Part shown: positions 41,986-50,486 of the stretch, piece by piece
Layout: each line of letters opens with the position of its first letter
Position numbering within the stretch: position 1 is the first letter of the stretch
DNA from: Amycolatopsis sp. WQ 127309
GTDB taxonomy: Bacteria; Actinomycetota; Actinomycetes; Mycobacteriales; Pseudonocardiaceae
Direction: 5' to 3'
NCBI RefSeq assembly: GCF_023023025.1
Contig: NZ_CP095481.1
Location: forward strand, 4,154,001-4,218,000
DNA: 64,000 nt
Position numbers and translations under genes: made by a program
The notes under the pieces: model-generated
Database searches by the model: none
Told to the model about the DNA's origin: nothing
What the model saw: only the letters and a program-made list of their open reading frames with translations

Positions 41986-43188
41986 TCAGCGCGCGGGTAC
42001 CCGGTCCGCCGGCGCCGGTCGCGGCAGGCGGGCGCGGGCGGCCAGGCCCAGCAGCACCGCCCCCAGGAACGCTCCCACCGCGCACACGCCCGTCCAGCCC
42101 GCCACGACGTACGCCGCGTTGCCGAGGCCGGAGCCCGCCGCGCCGCCGACGAAGTAGGCGATCATGTAGTTCGCCGTGATGCGGCCGTTGCGGCCCGCGG
42201 CCAGGCGGTAGATCGTCGCCTGGTTGGTCACCTGGAGGCCCTGCACCCCGACGTCCAGCACCACGATCCCGAGCACCAGCAGGACCACCGACTGGCGGCC
42301 CAGCACCAGCAGGCCGAACGACAGCAGCACGCACCCCGCGAACGCGATCCCCGGGCGGCGCCCCAGGTCGCGGTCGGAAAAGCGGCCCGCGAAGTTCGCG
42401 GCGAGCGCACCCGCCGCTCCGGCCAGGCCGAAGAGCCCGATCGTGCTCGCGTCGAAGTGGTGGGGCGCGTCCGCGAGCATGAACGCCATCGTCGCCCAGA
42501 ACAGGCTGAACGTCGCGAAACCGACCGCGCCCATCGCCATCCGGTTGCGCAGCACCGGTTCCGCGCGGAACACGCGGTAGATCGACACCAGCAGCGCCGG
42601 GTAGCTCAGGCGCTCGCGCGGGCCGTCGGCCGGCAGGCGGCGGGCGAGGACGCACGCGACGAGCGTAACCAGCACGGCGCCGCCCCAGTAGACGATGCGC
42701 CAGCCGGCCGCGTCGGCCAGCAGGCCGGCCACCGTGCGAGCCAGCAGGGTGCCGACGAGCATGCCCGTCATCACCGTGCCGACCACGCGGCCGCGTGAGG
42801 CGTCGTCGGCCATGGACGCCGCGAACGGCACGATCACCTGAGCCGCCGTGACGCCCAGCCCGATCAGCACGGACGCCCCGACGAGCACCGCGACCGACGG
42901 GCTGCTCGCCGCCACGACCATCGCCGCGGCGAGCAGGGCCAGCAGGCCCACCGCCAGCTTGCGGCGGGCCAGCACGTCCGCGAGCGGGACGACCGCCGCC
43001 AGGCCGACCGCGAAACCCAGCTGGGACAGGGAGACGGTCAGCCCGGCCGCCGTCGAGCCGACGTGGAACTCCGCCTCCACGATCGGCAGCAGCGGCTGCA
43101 CGTAGTAGAGGCTCGCGACCGTCACCCCGGTCGCGATCGCCATCACCAGGACGAGCGACCTCGTCGGCGCGGTCCGTTCGGCGGGCAT
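41986..43188 (-). CDS. MFS transporter, last gene of the 42-50 kb operon
   Basis: A 400-residue membrane protein with about 12 helices. The segment VTVASLYYVQPLLP and the DVLARRK and RFSDRDLGRR loops are MFS signatures (YnfM/AraJ-like drug or metabolite exporters). The ATG at 43188 has GAGG upstream. It is the most distal gene of seven on the minus strand and would export the product of the preceding enzymes. The gap to the questin-oxidase-like gene is 40 bases. Confidence 0.9.
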   Translation of the reverse strand: MPAERTAPTRSLVLVMAIATGVTVASLYYVQPLLPIVEAEFHVGSTAAGLTVSLSQLGFAVGLAAVVPLADVLARRKLAVGLLALLAAAMVVAASSPSVAVLVGASVLIGLGVTAAQVIVPFAASMADDASRGRVVGTVMTGMLVGTLLARTVAGLLADAAGWRIVYWGGAVLVTLVACVLARRLPADGPRERLSYPALLVSIYRVFRAEPVLRNRMAMGAVGFATFSLFWATMAFMLADAPHHFDASTIGLFGLAGAAGALAANFAGRFSDRDLGRRPGIAFAGCVLLSFGLLVLGRQSVVLLVLGIVVLDVGVQGLQVTNQATIYRLAAGRNGRITANYMIAYFVGGAAGSGLGNAAYVVAGWTGVCAVGAFLGAVLLGLAARARLPRPAPADRVPAR

Positions 43189-43228
43189 CCCGACCTCTTC
43201 TCCGTGGCTCGACACCGGCCGGCGCCGA

Positions 43229-44302
43229 TCAGCGTGGTTTACAGTGCAGCGCACCGAAGCGGGCCGGCGCGAGAGATGCCGCACGCAGGAAGATGTCGTC
43301 ACCGGAAATGGTGAACTCCGTGAGACAGGCGTCGGTGAACTTGATGACGTGCTCGTCGCCGTGCTCGACGGCGGCCGTGCGGAGCGCGTCGATCGACGGC
43401 GCCGGTTCCACCGGCGACGGCGCCGGTTCCGGCGTCAGCGCACCGAACCCGGCGAAGATCCCGGCGAAGAACTGCCACAGGTGCCAGGCCGTCGACTCCA
43501 GGGCCTCGGCGGTCAGGTCCTTGCTCAGCATCCGCAACGCCGACGGCGCGGTCACCAGGTGGACGAACGGGATCGGCGTGGTGTGGTGCGCGGCGAACGC
43601 GCGGGCGCCGATCCGCGTCAACCGGCCGATCTGGTCCGGCCACGACACCGTCGGGCGGAAGCTTTCCACGCCGGCGGCGAACTCGCGGTCGTCCCGCAGC
43701 AGCTCGAGCCGGCCCGGGATGCCCTCGCGCCGGGACTCGGCCGTCGCCGGGAGCCACGGAATCGTTTCGAGCGCGCCCGGAGCCGTGCGCAGCGCACGGG
43801 CCTGCGCGTAGACACCCGGCAGCTCCTGGTAACGCGCCGCCCAGTAGCCGAGGCCGTGCGCGATCTCGTCGAGCAGCAACGGGTGTTCGCTGCCGTGCTC
43901 GTTCATCGCGCGCACCGCGTGGGCGGTGCGCAGGAACCCGTGGGTACCGGCCGCGGAGATGCCGGGCAGCAGCCGCGGCCACCACGCGTCGACGACGTCG
44001 CGCCAATGCGCTTCGGCCAGTTCGCGGGTGAAGAACTCGATCCAGTCCGTCGACCGCTCGATGTCGCCGAGCGCGCAGGCGAGGGAAACCGGATCGCCGT
44101 CGATCCGCTGCTTCGCGGGTTCGGGATCGTCCACCCAGGTCAGGTACGTGTCGGTCCAGCCGACGAGCTCCTCGCCGACGTCCATTGTGGACAACACCTC
44201 GGCGCCCATCGGCGCGTGGTTGGCGACGAACCCCTTGTACTCGAAGCCCTTCCGCTGTGCGCGGCCGAGCGACTCCAGCAATGGTTCGAGTCCGGCGGGC
44301 AC
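43229..44302 (-). CDS. Questin-oxidase-like protein (DUF4243)
   Basis: A 357-residue protein starting at a GTG with GAGGAGG upstream. FVANHAPMGAEVLSTMDVGEE, TWVDDPEP and TAHAVRAMNEH with EIAHGLGYWAARYQ fit the questin_oxidase-like family. The founding fungal enzyme opens an anthraquinone by a Baeyer-Villiger-type step without a recognised cofactor motif. Bacterial members are unassigned. It is embedded in an operon of oxidative and ligating enzymes, so a role on an aromatic or acyl intermediate is likely. Confidence 0.78.
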   Translation of the reverse strand: MPAGLEPLLESLGRAQRKGFEYKGFVANHAPMGAEVLSTMDVGEELVGWTDTYLTWVDDPEPAKQRIDGDPVSLACALGDIERSTDWIEFFTRELAEAHWRDVVDAWWPRLLPGISAAGTHGFLRTAHAVRAMNEHGSEHPLLLDEIAHGLGYWAARYQELPGVYAQARALRTAPGALETIPWLPATAESRREGIPGRLELLRDDREFAAGVESFRPTVSWPDQIGRLTRIGARAFAAHHTTPIPFVHLVTAPSALRMLSKDLTAEALESTAWHLWQFFAGIFAGFGALTPEPAPSPVEPAPSIDALRTAAVEHGDEHVIKFTDACLTEFTISGDDIFLRAASLAPARFGALHCKPR

Positions 44303-44312
44303 GGTGACCTCC

Positions 44313-45056
44313 TCACTTCCGGGCGCGCAGACCCAGAATCGTCGGGTTGGCCAGGAACTCCGCCCAGAAGCCGGCGCCGAACTCGGCGACCGCCGCTTCC
44401 GGGAGGTCGGGCGCGGTGAACTCCACGGACCGGAAACCGGCGTCGAGGAACGCGCGCACGATCGGGCTCGCCGACCAGAAGACGGCCTTGAACGAGATCT
44501 CCGGCTCGACGTGCGCGGTGACCTCCAGCCGCTTGCCGTCGTCGAACTCCTCCAGCACCCGGTGGGTGAGGCCGTACTTCGTCGCCGGCTCGCGGCTCCA
44601 GTCGAAGGCCGGGTTCATCTCGATCCCGACGTACTCGCCCCCGTCGCGGAGGTTCGCGTACGCGGTGGCGGCCATGGCCGTCAGGTCGGCCTGCGTCTCG
44701 GCGTAGCACAGCAGCCACACGGCGGTGACGACGTCGAACTCGCCGAGCACGCCGGCCGAGCGCGCGTCGCCGACGCTGAACTGGATCCCGCGCGGTTCGG
44801 CGTCCTCGGTGCGCCGGGCCGAGGCGACCATCTCCTGGGAGATGTCGACGCCGTGCACGGCCCGCGCGCCGCCGTGGGCCAGCGCGCGGCTGTACCAGCC
44901 GGAGCCGCAGGCGAGGTCGAGGACCTCGGCCGCCGCCGCGCCGGCGGGCCGGGTGGCCAGCCGGTGGAAGGTCGCGCCCTCGGGGAAACGGGCCAGCGGC
45001 ATCTGCTTCTTCAGCCGTTCGTAGGACTGGCCGATCGCGTCGTACTGGGTTTCCAT
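44313..45056 (-). CDS. SAM-dependent methyltransferase
   Basis: A 247-residue class I methyltransferase: motif I VLDLACGSGWYSRAL, then HGVDISQEMVASAR, FSVGDARSAGVLGEFDVV and the acidic D/E-rich post-motif. The ATG has GGAGGCGCG upstream. Sequence does not tell the acceptor (O, N or C). It sits ten bases before the questin-oxidase-like gene and eleven behind the oxygenase, strongly suggesting one operon and a tailoring role. Confidence 0.92.
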   Translation of the reverse strand: METQYDAIGQSYERLKKQMPLARFPEGATFHRLATRPAGAAAAEVLDLACGSGWYSRALAHGGARAVHGVDISQEMVASARRTEDAEPRGIQFSVGDARSAGVLGEFDVVTAVWLLCYAETQADLTAMAATAYANLRDGGEYVGIEMNPAFDWSREPATKYGLTHRVLEEFDDGKRLEVTAHVEPEISFKAVFWSASPIVRAFLDAGFRSVEFTAPDLPEAAVAEFGAGFWAEFLANPTILGLRARK

Positions 45057-45067
45057 CGCGCCTCCGA

Positions 45068-46009
45068 TCAGGAGAGCCGGGACCGGGCCTCGGCGAGGAG
45101 TTCGGGCTTGACGTAGCTCTGCGCGTTGAACAGCGAACGGTTCTCGTCGCGGATCTTGCGCCGGCCGTGCATCACCCGGCTGTTGTCGACGATCGCGACG
45201 TCGCCGGCGTACCAGTCGATCTCGTCGGTCTCCAGCGCGGTCGCTTCGATGATCTCGCGCATGAGCATGGCGTCGAGCGGGGTGCCGTCCTCGAATTCGA
45301 TCACCGGCGGCTCGTAGTTGACCGACGGGGTGAGGATGCTGTTGGCGAAGACGGGGCCCTGACCGAACATCGTGGTGTGGGCGGCGTGGGTGAAGTACGT
45401 GTAGTGCACCGAGCCGTCCGCCCGGAGCAGGTACTTGACGTCGACATCGTCGTCGGTGACCGCGAGCAGGTCGTCGAACGTGATCCGGTCGGCGGTCTTC
45501 GCGCCGTCGAGCAGGCGGAACACCAGGTTCTTCCACTTGTCCGCCGGCATCGGCCGGGCGAACGAGATCCGCTGCTCCAGGAACCGCTCCTGGGTCCGCG
45601 GCGACAGCCGGTCCCAGGTGCGGGCGCCGTCGCAGATCGTGGTCTGCGAACCGATCTTCGCCGGCCGCTCGCAGTAGAACCAGACCAGGTCGGGCACCCA
45701 CGGCGTGGCCCCGTTTTCGACGTGCAGGCCCTGCGGCACCAGCCCGGCCTCGATCTTCTGGGCCACGCTGCCGCCGGCGAACCGGCGCGCCGGGTCCAGG
45801 GTGATCCGCGAGGAGACCCGTTCGACGAGCTCGGAGAACGACTCCGGCGCGGTGTCGAAGCCGCGCAGGACCGCGTAGCCGTGCTCGGACAGCGCGGTCA
45901 GCAGGTCGACGCCGTCGACCGCGGTCAACGGGTCGCGGGTGCCGCTCTCGACCACGAGGCCGTGGCCGTCGATGTGGTCGGCCAAGGTGAACTCGGCGAA
46001 CTCGGACAT
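45068..46009 (-). CDS. Fe(II)/2-oxoglutarate-dependent oxygenase (TauD/TfdA family)
   Basis: A 313-residue enzyme. The metal triad is His96-x-Glu98 (LHVENG) and His281 (VMHGRR), with Arg291 ready to bind 2-oxoglutarate. Note the HxE instead of the common HxD. NGATPWVPDLVWFYC and SVHYTYFTHAAHTT are typical of the TauD fold. Family members hydroxylate, desaturate or form isonitriles. The ATG lies two bases after the AMP-ligase stop with GGAGG overlapping that stop, a tight coupling. Confidence 0.92.
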   Translation of the reverse strand: MSEFAEFTLADHIDGHGLVVESGTRDPLTAVDGVDLLTALSEHGYAVLRGFDTAPESFSELVERVSSRITLDPARRFAGGSVAQKIEAGLVPQGLHVENGATPWVPDLVWFYCERPAKIGSQTTICDGARTWDRLSPRTQERFLEQRISFARPMPADKWKNLVFRLLDGAKTADRITFDDLLAVTDDDVDVKYLLRADGSVHYTYFTHAAHTTMFGQGPVFANSILTPSVNYEPPVIEFEDGTPLDAMLMREIIEATALETDEIDWYAGDVAIVDNSRVMHGRRKIRDENRSLFNAQSYVKPELLAEARSRLS

Positions 46010-46011
46010 GC

Positions 46012-47595
46012 TCACACCTCCACCATGTTGAAGCGGTGCCCCTGCACCGCGGTCCAGATGTCCGTTCGACGGGGACGTCCCGTGACGGTGAAGAACTCGG
46101 CGTGGAACAGCTCGTCGCCGGTGACGAAGGCGGCTTTGGCGACCTGCTCGATCTCGGAGAGGATCTCCGCGTTCACCTGCCGGACCTGCGAAAGCGCTTC
46201 CCCGGGCGCCGCGCCGGGCGCGAGCACGAACACCGCGACCAGGCGTTCGAGGTTGTCCCCGAACACGACCGCGGACTCGATGGCCGGCCGGCTCTTGTAC
46301 TGCGCCTCCACCCATTCCGGGCTGACGTTGCGGCCGTTCGAGGTGATGATGACGTTCTTCAGGCGGCCGGTGATCGTCACGTACCCGTCGTTGTCGAGCA
46401 GCGCGATGTCGCCGGTGTGCAGCCACCCGTCGTCGTCCAGCGGCAGGGCGCTCGGGTCGCTCGAACCGAGGTAGCCCGACAGCTGGGACGTGCTCTTGAT
46501 GAGCAGCTCGCCCGACTCGCCGACCCGGGCCTGGCAGTGGTTCAGCGGCCGGCCGACCGTGCCCAGCTTCACCTGGCCGGGCGCGTTCAGCGTGGCGACG
46601 GAACCGTTTTCGCTGAGGCCGTAGGCGACGTACACGGGCAGCCCGCGATCCCACATCGCCCGCAGGACCGTGTCGGAGACCGGCGCGCCGCCGCTGAAGA
46701 GCAGCATCGGGTCTTCCCGGCCGTACAGCGAAAGGGAAAGCGCGCGCGTGCCGGCTTCCCCGGCGCGGTCCACCTTCTGGGCCAGGGACTCCACCAGGGA
46801 CGGCGGTACCAGCGAGACGGTCGGGCGGACGCGCGGGAGCAGCTCGCGGACCCGCTCCACATCGGACCCCGCCGTGCCGAGCGGCTTGACCTCCTCGGGC
46901 AGGAACACCACCGTGCCGCCGGCCAGGAAGGTCAGGTACACGGCGAAGACCTGCTCGACGAGCAAGCTCATCGGCACCACCGAGACGTACCGCTGCCAGG
47001 CCTCGACGCCGACGCGGGAGCGGACCGAATCGAGCAGGTCGTCGACCGCGCCGCGGCGGAGCATGACGCCCTTGGGCGTCGACGTCGTCCCCGACGTGTG
47101 CACGATCTTGCAGATCGTCTCCTCGGAGAACGTTTCCGCCAGGGCGATGCGCTCGCAGGCGTCCGCCAGTGCCGTGGCGTCGGCCTCGGCGGCCACCGGG
47201 ACGATCTCGCACTTGTGCGGCAGCAGATCCGCGGCCCCGCCCCACGCTTCCAGCTGCCGCGTCCCCTGCTCGTCGACCAGCACGGTGATCGCCGTGCGCA
47301 GCAGGTGGCGCGCCTGCTCGCGGGCGAACGCGAGCGGGATCGGGACCGAACTGACCGTCGTGAGCTGGCAGGCGATGTCGGCGATCACGGCCGCGACACC
47401 GTTGCCGGTGAGGATGCCGACGGTGCTGTCGTCGTCACCCCGGCCGCGGGCGCGGAGGTCGAGCGCCTCCGCCAGCCGGACGGCCGCCCCGAACACCGCA
47501 CCGTAGGTGTAGGTCGTGACCGTGCCGTCGGCGGCGAGCTCCTCGACCGCCACCGCGTCCGCGGCGTCCAGGTCGACCTGCCTCAACCAGCGCAT
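46012..47595 (-). CDS. AMP-forming acyl/aryl ligase with substituted A10 lysine
   Basis: A 527-residue ANL-superfamily enzyme. P-loop HTSGTTSTPKGVM, A5-like AYGLSENGS, A7 GWLHTGDIAL and A8 GRLKNVIITSNGRNVSPEWVEA are clear. The C-terminal lysine that catalyses adenylation (usually in TGKxxR) appears as Arg (TGRPRR), so the C-terminal subdomain may not support the normal adenylation half-reaction. No carrier-protein gene is near; CoA or a small nucleophile may be the acceptor. Its start overlaps the hemolysin-like stop (TGATG). SD: AAAGGAG. Confidence 0.9.
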   Translation of the reverse strand: MRWLRQVDLDAADAVAVEELAADGTVTTYTYGAVFGAAVRLAEALDLRARGRGDDDSTVGILTGNGVAAVIADIACQLTTVSSVPIPLAFAREQARHLLRTAITVLVDEQGTRQLEAWGGAADLLPHKCEIVPVAAEADATALADACERIALAETFSEETICKIVHTSGTTSTPKGVMLRRGAVDDLLDSVRSRVGVEAWQRYVSVVPMSLLVEQVFAVYLTFLAGGTVVFLPEEVKPLGTAGSDVERVRELLPRVRPTVSLVPPSLVESLAQKVDRAGEAGTRALSLSLYGREDPMLLFSGGAPVSDTVLRAMWDRGLPVYVAYGLSENGSVATLNAPGQVKLGTVGRPLNHCQARVGESGELLIKSTSQLSGYLGSSDPSALPLDDDGWLHTGDIALLDNDGYVTITGRLKNVIITSNGRNVSPEWVEAQYKSRPAIESAVVFGDNLERLVAVFVLAPGAAPGEALSQVRQVNAEILSEIEQVAKAAFVTGDELFHAEFFTVTGRPRRTDIWTAVQGHRFNMVEV

Positions 47596-48263
47596 CAAGC
47601 TGCTCCTTTCGCGGTGCCGTGCGACGCGCACAGCAGGATCCCGGTGCGGGGCCGGGTCGAGTAGTAGGTGCCCCAGCGCTCTCGGTCCGTGTCGCGCAGG
47701 TCCGAGGGACAGGCGTTCGCGAGCGTGGTGAACCGCCAGCCGGCGCGGTGGGCGACACCGTGCAGCTGTTCGGTCAGCGTGGCGACGAGGTAGTCGAAGC
47801 CGAGCGAGCGCACGATCTCGGGCACGGTGCGCATCAGGAACAGCCCGCACCCGCGCGCGTTCGACACGAGCGGGCCGAGCTCGCACACGCGTTCGCGTGG
47901 CGGGACTTCGGCGCTGAGCCGCGCGCAGGCGTCCTGCGCCGGACAGTCGAGGTACTGCTCGGAAAGCAGCGTCCGGCCGCCGGCCGAGGTGATCCCGGCG
48001 ACGCCGAGGGGTTCGGCCGAGGGACGGACGACGTCACGAGCCGCGACGAAGAAGTCGGGGTGCGGGTCGATGACGGCGCCGTAGACGGCCAGGTACTTGG
48101 CCTTGGCCGTGTCGACGCAGACGTCGTAGTACGGATCGTCCGGCCACACGACGCAGGCGTCGGGCACCACGCCGTCGCGCAGGTCGCGCACGACGACGGG
48201 ACCGACCGGCCGGCGCACCGGATCCACCACGGGAGCGCGCGCAATACTGGGGGAAACCGCCAT
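47595..48263 (-). CDS. Thermostable-hemolysin-family protein (possible acyltransferase)
   Basis: A 222-residue protein of the thermostable hemolysin family (named for Vibrio delta-VPH): VCVDTAKAKYLAVYGAVID, then SEQYLDCPAQDACA, VCELGPLVSNARGCGLFLM and later LHGVAHRAGWRF. The family has the GNAT/acyl-homoserine-lactone-synthase-like fold by my recollection, so an acyl-transfer role next to an acyl ligase is more likely than haemolysis. The ATG at 48263 has only a weak ribosome site. It precedes the AMP-ligase gene with overlapping stop/start. Confidence 0.75.
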   Translation of the reverse strand: MAVSPSIARAPVVDPVRRPVGPVVVRDLRDGVVPDACVVWPDDPYYDVCVDTAKAKYLAVYGAVIDPHPDFFVAARDVVRPSAEPLGVAGITSAGGRTLLSEQYLDCPAQDACARLSAEVPPRERVCELGPLVSNARGCGLFLMRTVPEIVRSLGFDYLVATLTEQLHGVAHRAGWRFTTLANACPSDLRDTDRERWGTYYSTRPRTGILLCASHGTAKGAA

Positions 48264-48345
48264 GCCCGTAAGGGTCACACGACGGCGCGGGAGCAGGCTG
48301 CTCCTGGATTGCGGTCCACTTCGCGTCAGCGACGCCCCGTTGTGG

Positions 48346-49659
48346 TCACTCCGCTTCTTCGCCGGTGAAGACGCCCTGGCCGCTGCCGAGGACGTTGCCC
48401 GGGTCGTAGTGCTGCTTCGCCGACTCCACCAAAGGCCAGGCCTGTCCGAAGTGGACGATCCAGTCGGCCGGGCGCATCGGGACGGAGCCGACGGGGTACT
48501 GCACGGCGCCGAGCGACCGGGCGCGGTGGTACAGCTTTTCGTTGGCGGTGACGAGCGCTTCCGCGGCGACCGGGTCCGGCGGCGCGGTCCGGAGCAAGGC
48601 GAAGAAGAACGCCGTCGCACCCCGCGGCATCCGCGGCAGCGGCGCGTCGGTGGTCTTGACGGGGTAGAGCAGGACGACGCCACTCGGCCCGATGTGGTCC
48701 GGGGTCAGCTCGGCGGCGACCTCGGCGACGAACTCGGCCGCCACCTCGTCGGGCAGCAGCAGGTTGAGCCCCGGGTGCGGGTGGAACCAGTCTCCCGAAG
48801 CCCGGAACGTCGCCTCGCCGGCCGCCATGCGGTGCAGGAACTCGGAGTAGGTCAGGTCCGTCGTGGTCGCGTCCGCCGGGTCGAAGCCCAGCTCACCCAG
48901 CGCTTTCGCGTCGTCAGGCGGCGTGGCCGCGTCGTAGAAGGCGGCGACGTCGAGCAGGAACCCGCTGCCCTCGGCGCGGGCCTGCACCATGCCTTCGACG
49001 TAGGGCCACTGCGTGCTCCCGATCAGGTCCCGCTGCGCCGCGATGAGGGTCGCGGCGTCCGGCACCGCCACCAGGTGCCGCCGGACGCGCTCGGGCGCCG
49101 GCACCAGCCGCAGCACCACGCGCGTGATCACGCCGGACAACCCCAGGCCACCGAGGGTCGCGGCGAACAGCTCGTCGCCGCGGTGGCAGGTGTGCACCTG
49201 ACCGTCGCCGGTGACGACGTCGAGCTCCAGCACCGAGTCGGTCAGCGGGCCGTAGCGGTGCGCCGTCCCGCCGAAGCCGCCCGCCACGAGCGTGCCGCCG
49301 ACCGAAAGTTCGAGGTAGTTGGGAAGCACGGGCGGCGTCAGACCGGCCGCGAGCGTCGCCTCGAGAAGGGCTGACCAGCGAGTACCGGCCAACACGGTAA
49401 CCCGATCCGCACCGACCTCGGGAACCCCGGCCAGCGACCGCAGGTCCGCCAGCACGCCTCCCGAGGACTGCGCCTGCCCGAACGTCGAGTGCCCCTCGCC
49501 CCGAGCGACGACGGTCCGCCCGAGGGCGGCAGAGCCGACGATGAGCGCGGCCAGCTCGTCAGGTCCACCCGGCTGCTCCACAAGAGCGGGACGCCGGCTG
49601 ACCAGGTGCCCGAAGTCATCATCGGGCGGCGTTCCACGACCAGCGTGCGGTGCGGTCAT
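48346..49659 (-). CDS. FAD-linked oxidase (cytokinin-dehydrogenase / BBE type)
   Basis: A 437-residue oxidase with the FAD-binding PP-loop RGEGHSTFGQAQSSGGV and LVAGGFGGTAHRYGPLTDSVL; the C-terminal half (about 220-437) is the substrate domain ending YDPGNVLGSGQGVF. The Gly-His pair where FAD is covalently attached in relatives is present (GEGHS). No Cys is seen for a second bond. The ATG at 49659 has GGAGG upstream. It is the first gene of the seven-gene minus-strand operon; a gap of 82 bases separates it from the next gene. Confidence 0.88.
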   Translation of the reverse strand: MTAPHAGRGTPPDDDFGHLVSRRPALVEQPGGPDELAALIVGSAALGRTVVARGEGHSTFGQAQSSGGVLADLRSLAGVPEVGADRVTVLAGTRWSALLEATLAAGLTPPVLPNYLELSVGGTLVAGGFGGTAHRYGPLTDSVLELDVVTGDGQVHTCHRGDELFAATLGGLGLSGVITRVVLRLVPAPERVRRHLVAVPDAATLIAAQRDLIGSTQWPYVEGMVQARAEGSGFLLDVAAFYDAATPPDDAKALGELGFDPADATTTDLTYSEFLHRMAAGEATFRASGDWFHPHPGLNLLLPDEVAAEFVAEVAAELTPDHIGPSGVVLLYPVKTTDAPLPRMPRGATAFFFALLRTAPPDPVAAEALVTANEKLYHRARSLGAVQYPVGSVPMRPADWIVHFGQAWPLVESAKQHYDPGNVLGSGQGVFTGEEAE

Positions 49660-49921
49660 CAGGCATCCTCCGACGATTTCGATTTCCCCTGATCCTGTCT
49701 GAACACCCGCCGGCGCAGTAGTGCATTCTGCACGTTCTGGACAATGGGTTTGACAGGTAGGCCGCCCACAGCCGACGCGGACCCCCCGACGTGACCAGCA
49801 CCGGACACCACGCCGCCGGCGCCGGAGTCGGCGCTGACGCGGGCGTGACCCTGACCTGAACGCTTTGGGCGCGCGTCGGCAAAGACGGGGTGTCAGGGCG
49901 AAGCGAAACCCGAGGAGCTTC

Positions 49922-50476
49922 ATGTCGTCAGACGCGGAACTGATCGGCAGGTCGCTGCGCGGGGACACCGATGCCTTCGTGGAAGTGATCAGCCGGCACG
50001 AGACCGCGCTCGGGAACTACCTGGCGCGCAGAGTGGGGCGGCAGGCCGCCGAGGACGTGCTCGGCGATGTGTGGGTGGCGGCTTACGAGTCCCGTGCGAA
50101 CTACGACCGTTCGTATCCCGGAGCCAGGCCCTGGTTGTACGGCGTCGCGCTGAACAGGCTGCGCCGGCACTGGCGGTCCGCGCCGGCCGAGGAGCCGGCG
50201 TCGGACCTGACCGGCGTGGCGGGTGACTGGGATCCCTGGCCGGCGGTGGATGCCCGCGTGGACACGCAGGCCCTGCTGAGCAGGGCACTGGCTCGGCTCA
50301 AACCGGAAGAGCGGGAAGTGCTGGGCCTGGTCGCCTGGGAGGACCTGACCGTCGCCGAGGCCGGGCGGGTGCTCGACATCCCGGCCGGCACGGCCCGCCG
50401 CCTGTTGCACCAGGCGCGCAAGGCGTTGCGTGAAGCCCCCGAAGTGATCGCGCTGCTGCAAGTCCCGACGACGTGA
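49922..50476 (+). CDS. ECF sigma factor
   Basis: A 184-residue sigma factor, start MSSDAELIGRSLRGD with GAGGAG upstream. Sigma-2: RHETALGNYLARRVGRQAAEDVLGDVWVAAYESR; sigma-4: LKPEEREVLGLVAWEDLTVAEAGRVL and IPAGTARRLLHQARKAL. The following gene, ten bases later, encodes a one-helix membrane protein that is the natural candidate for its anti-sigma factor. The pair ends at a perfect hairpin at 51541. Confidence 0.92.
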   Translation: MSSDAELIGRSLRGDTDAFVEVISRHETALGNYLARRVGRQAAEDVLGDVWVAAYESRANYDRSYPGARPWLYGVALNRLRRHWRSAPAEEPASDLTGVAGDWDPWPAVDARVDTQALLSRALARLKPEEREVLGLVAWEDLTVAEAGRVLDIPAGTARRLLHQARKALREAPEVIALLQVPTT

Positions 50477-50486
50477 AAGACAACTC

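Noticed and set aside
41819..42655. Extension of the M1 peptidase frame upstream of 41818
   Set aside because: It is antisense-frame noise inside the MFS gene; a signal peptide and GAGGAGG identify the ATG at 41818.
43229..49659. Isonitrile-lipopeptide cluster because of the TauD/ligase pair
   Set aside because: The required carrier protein, thioesterase-like partner and NRPS are absent, and the other genes do not fit.
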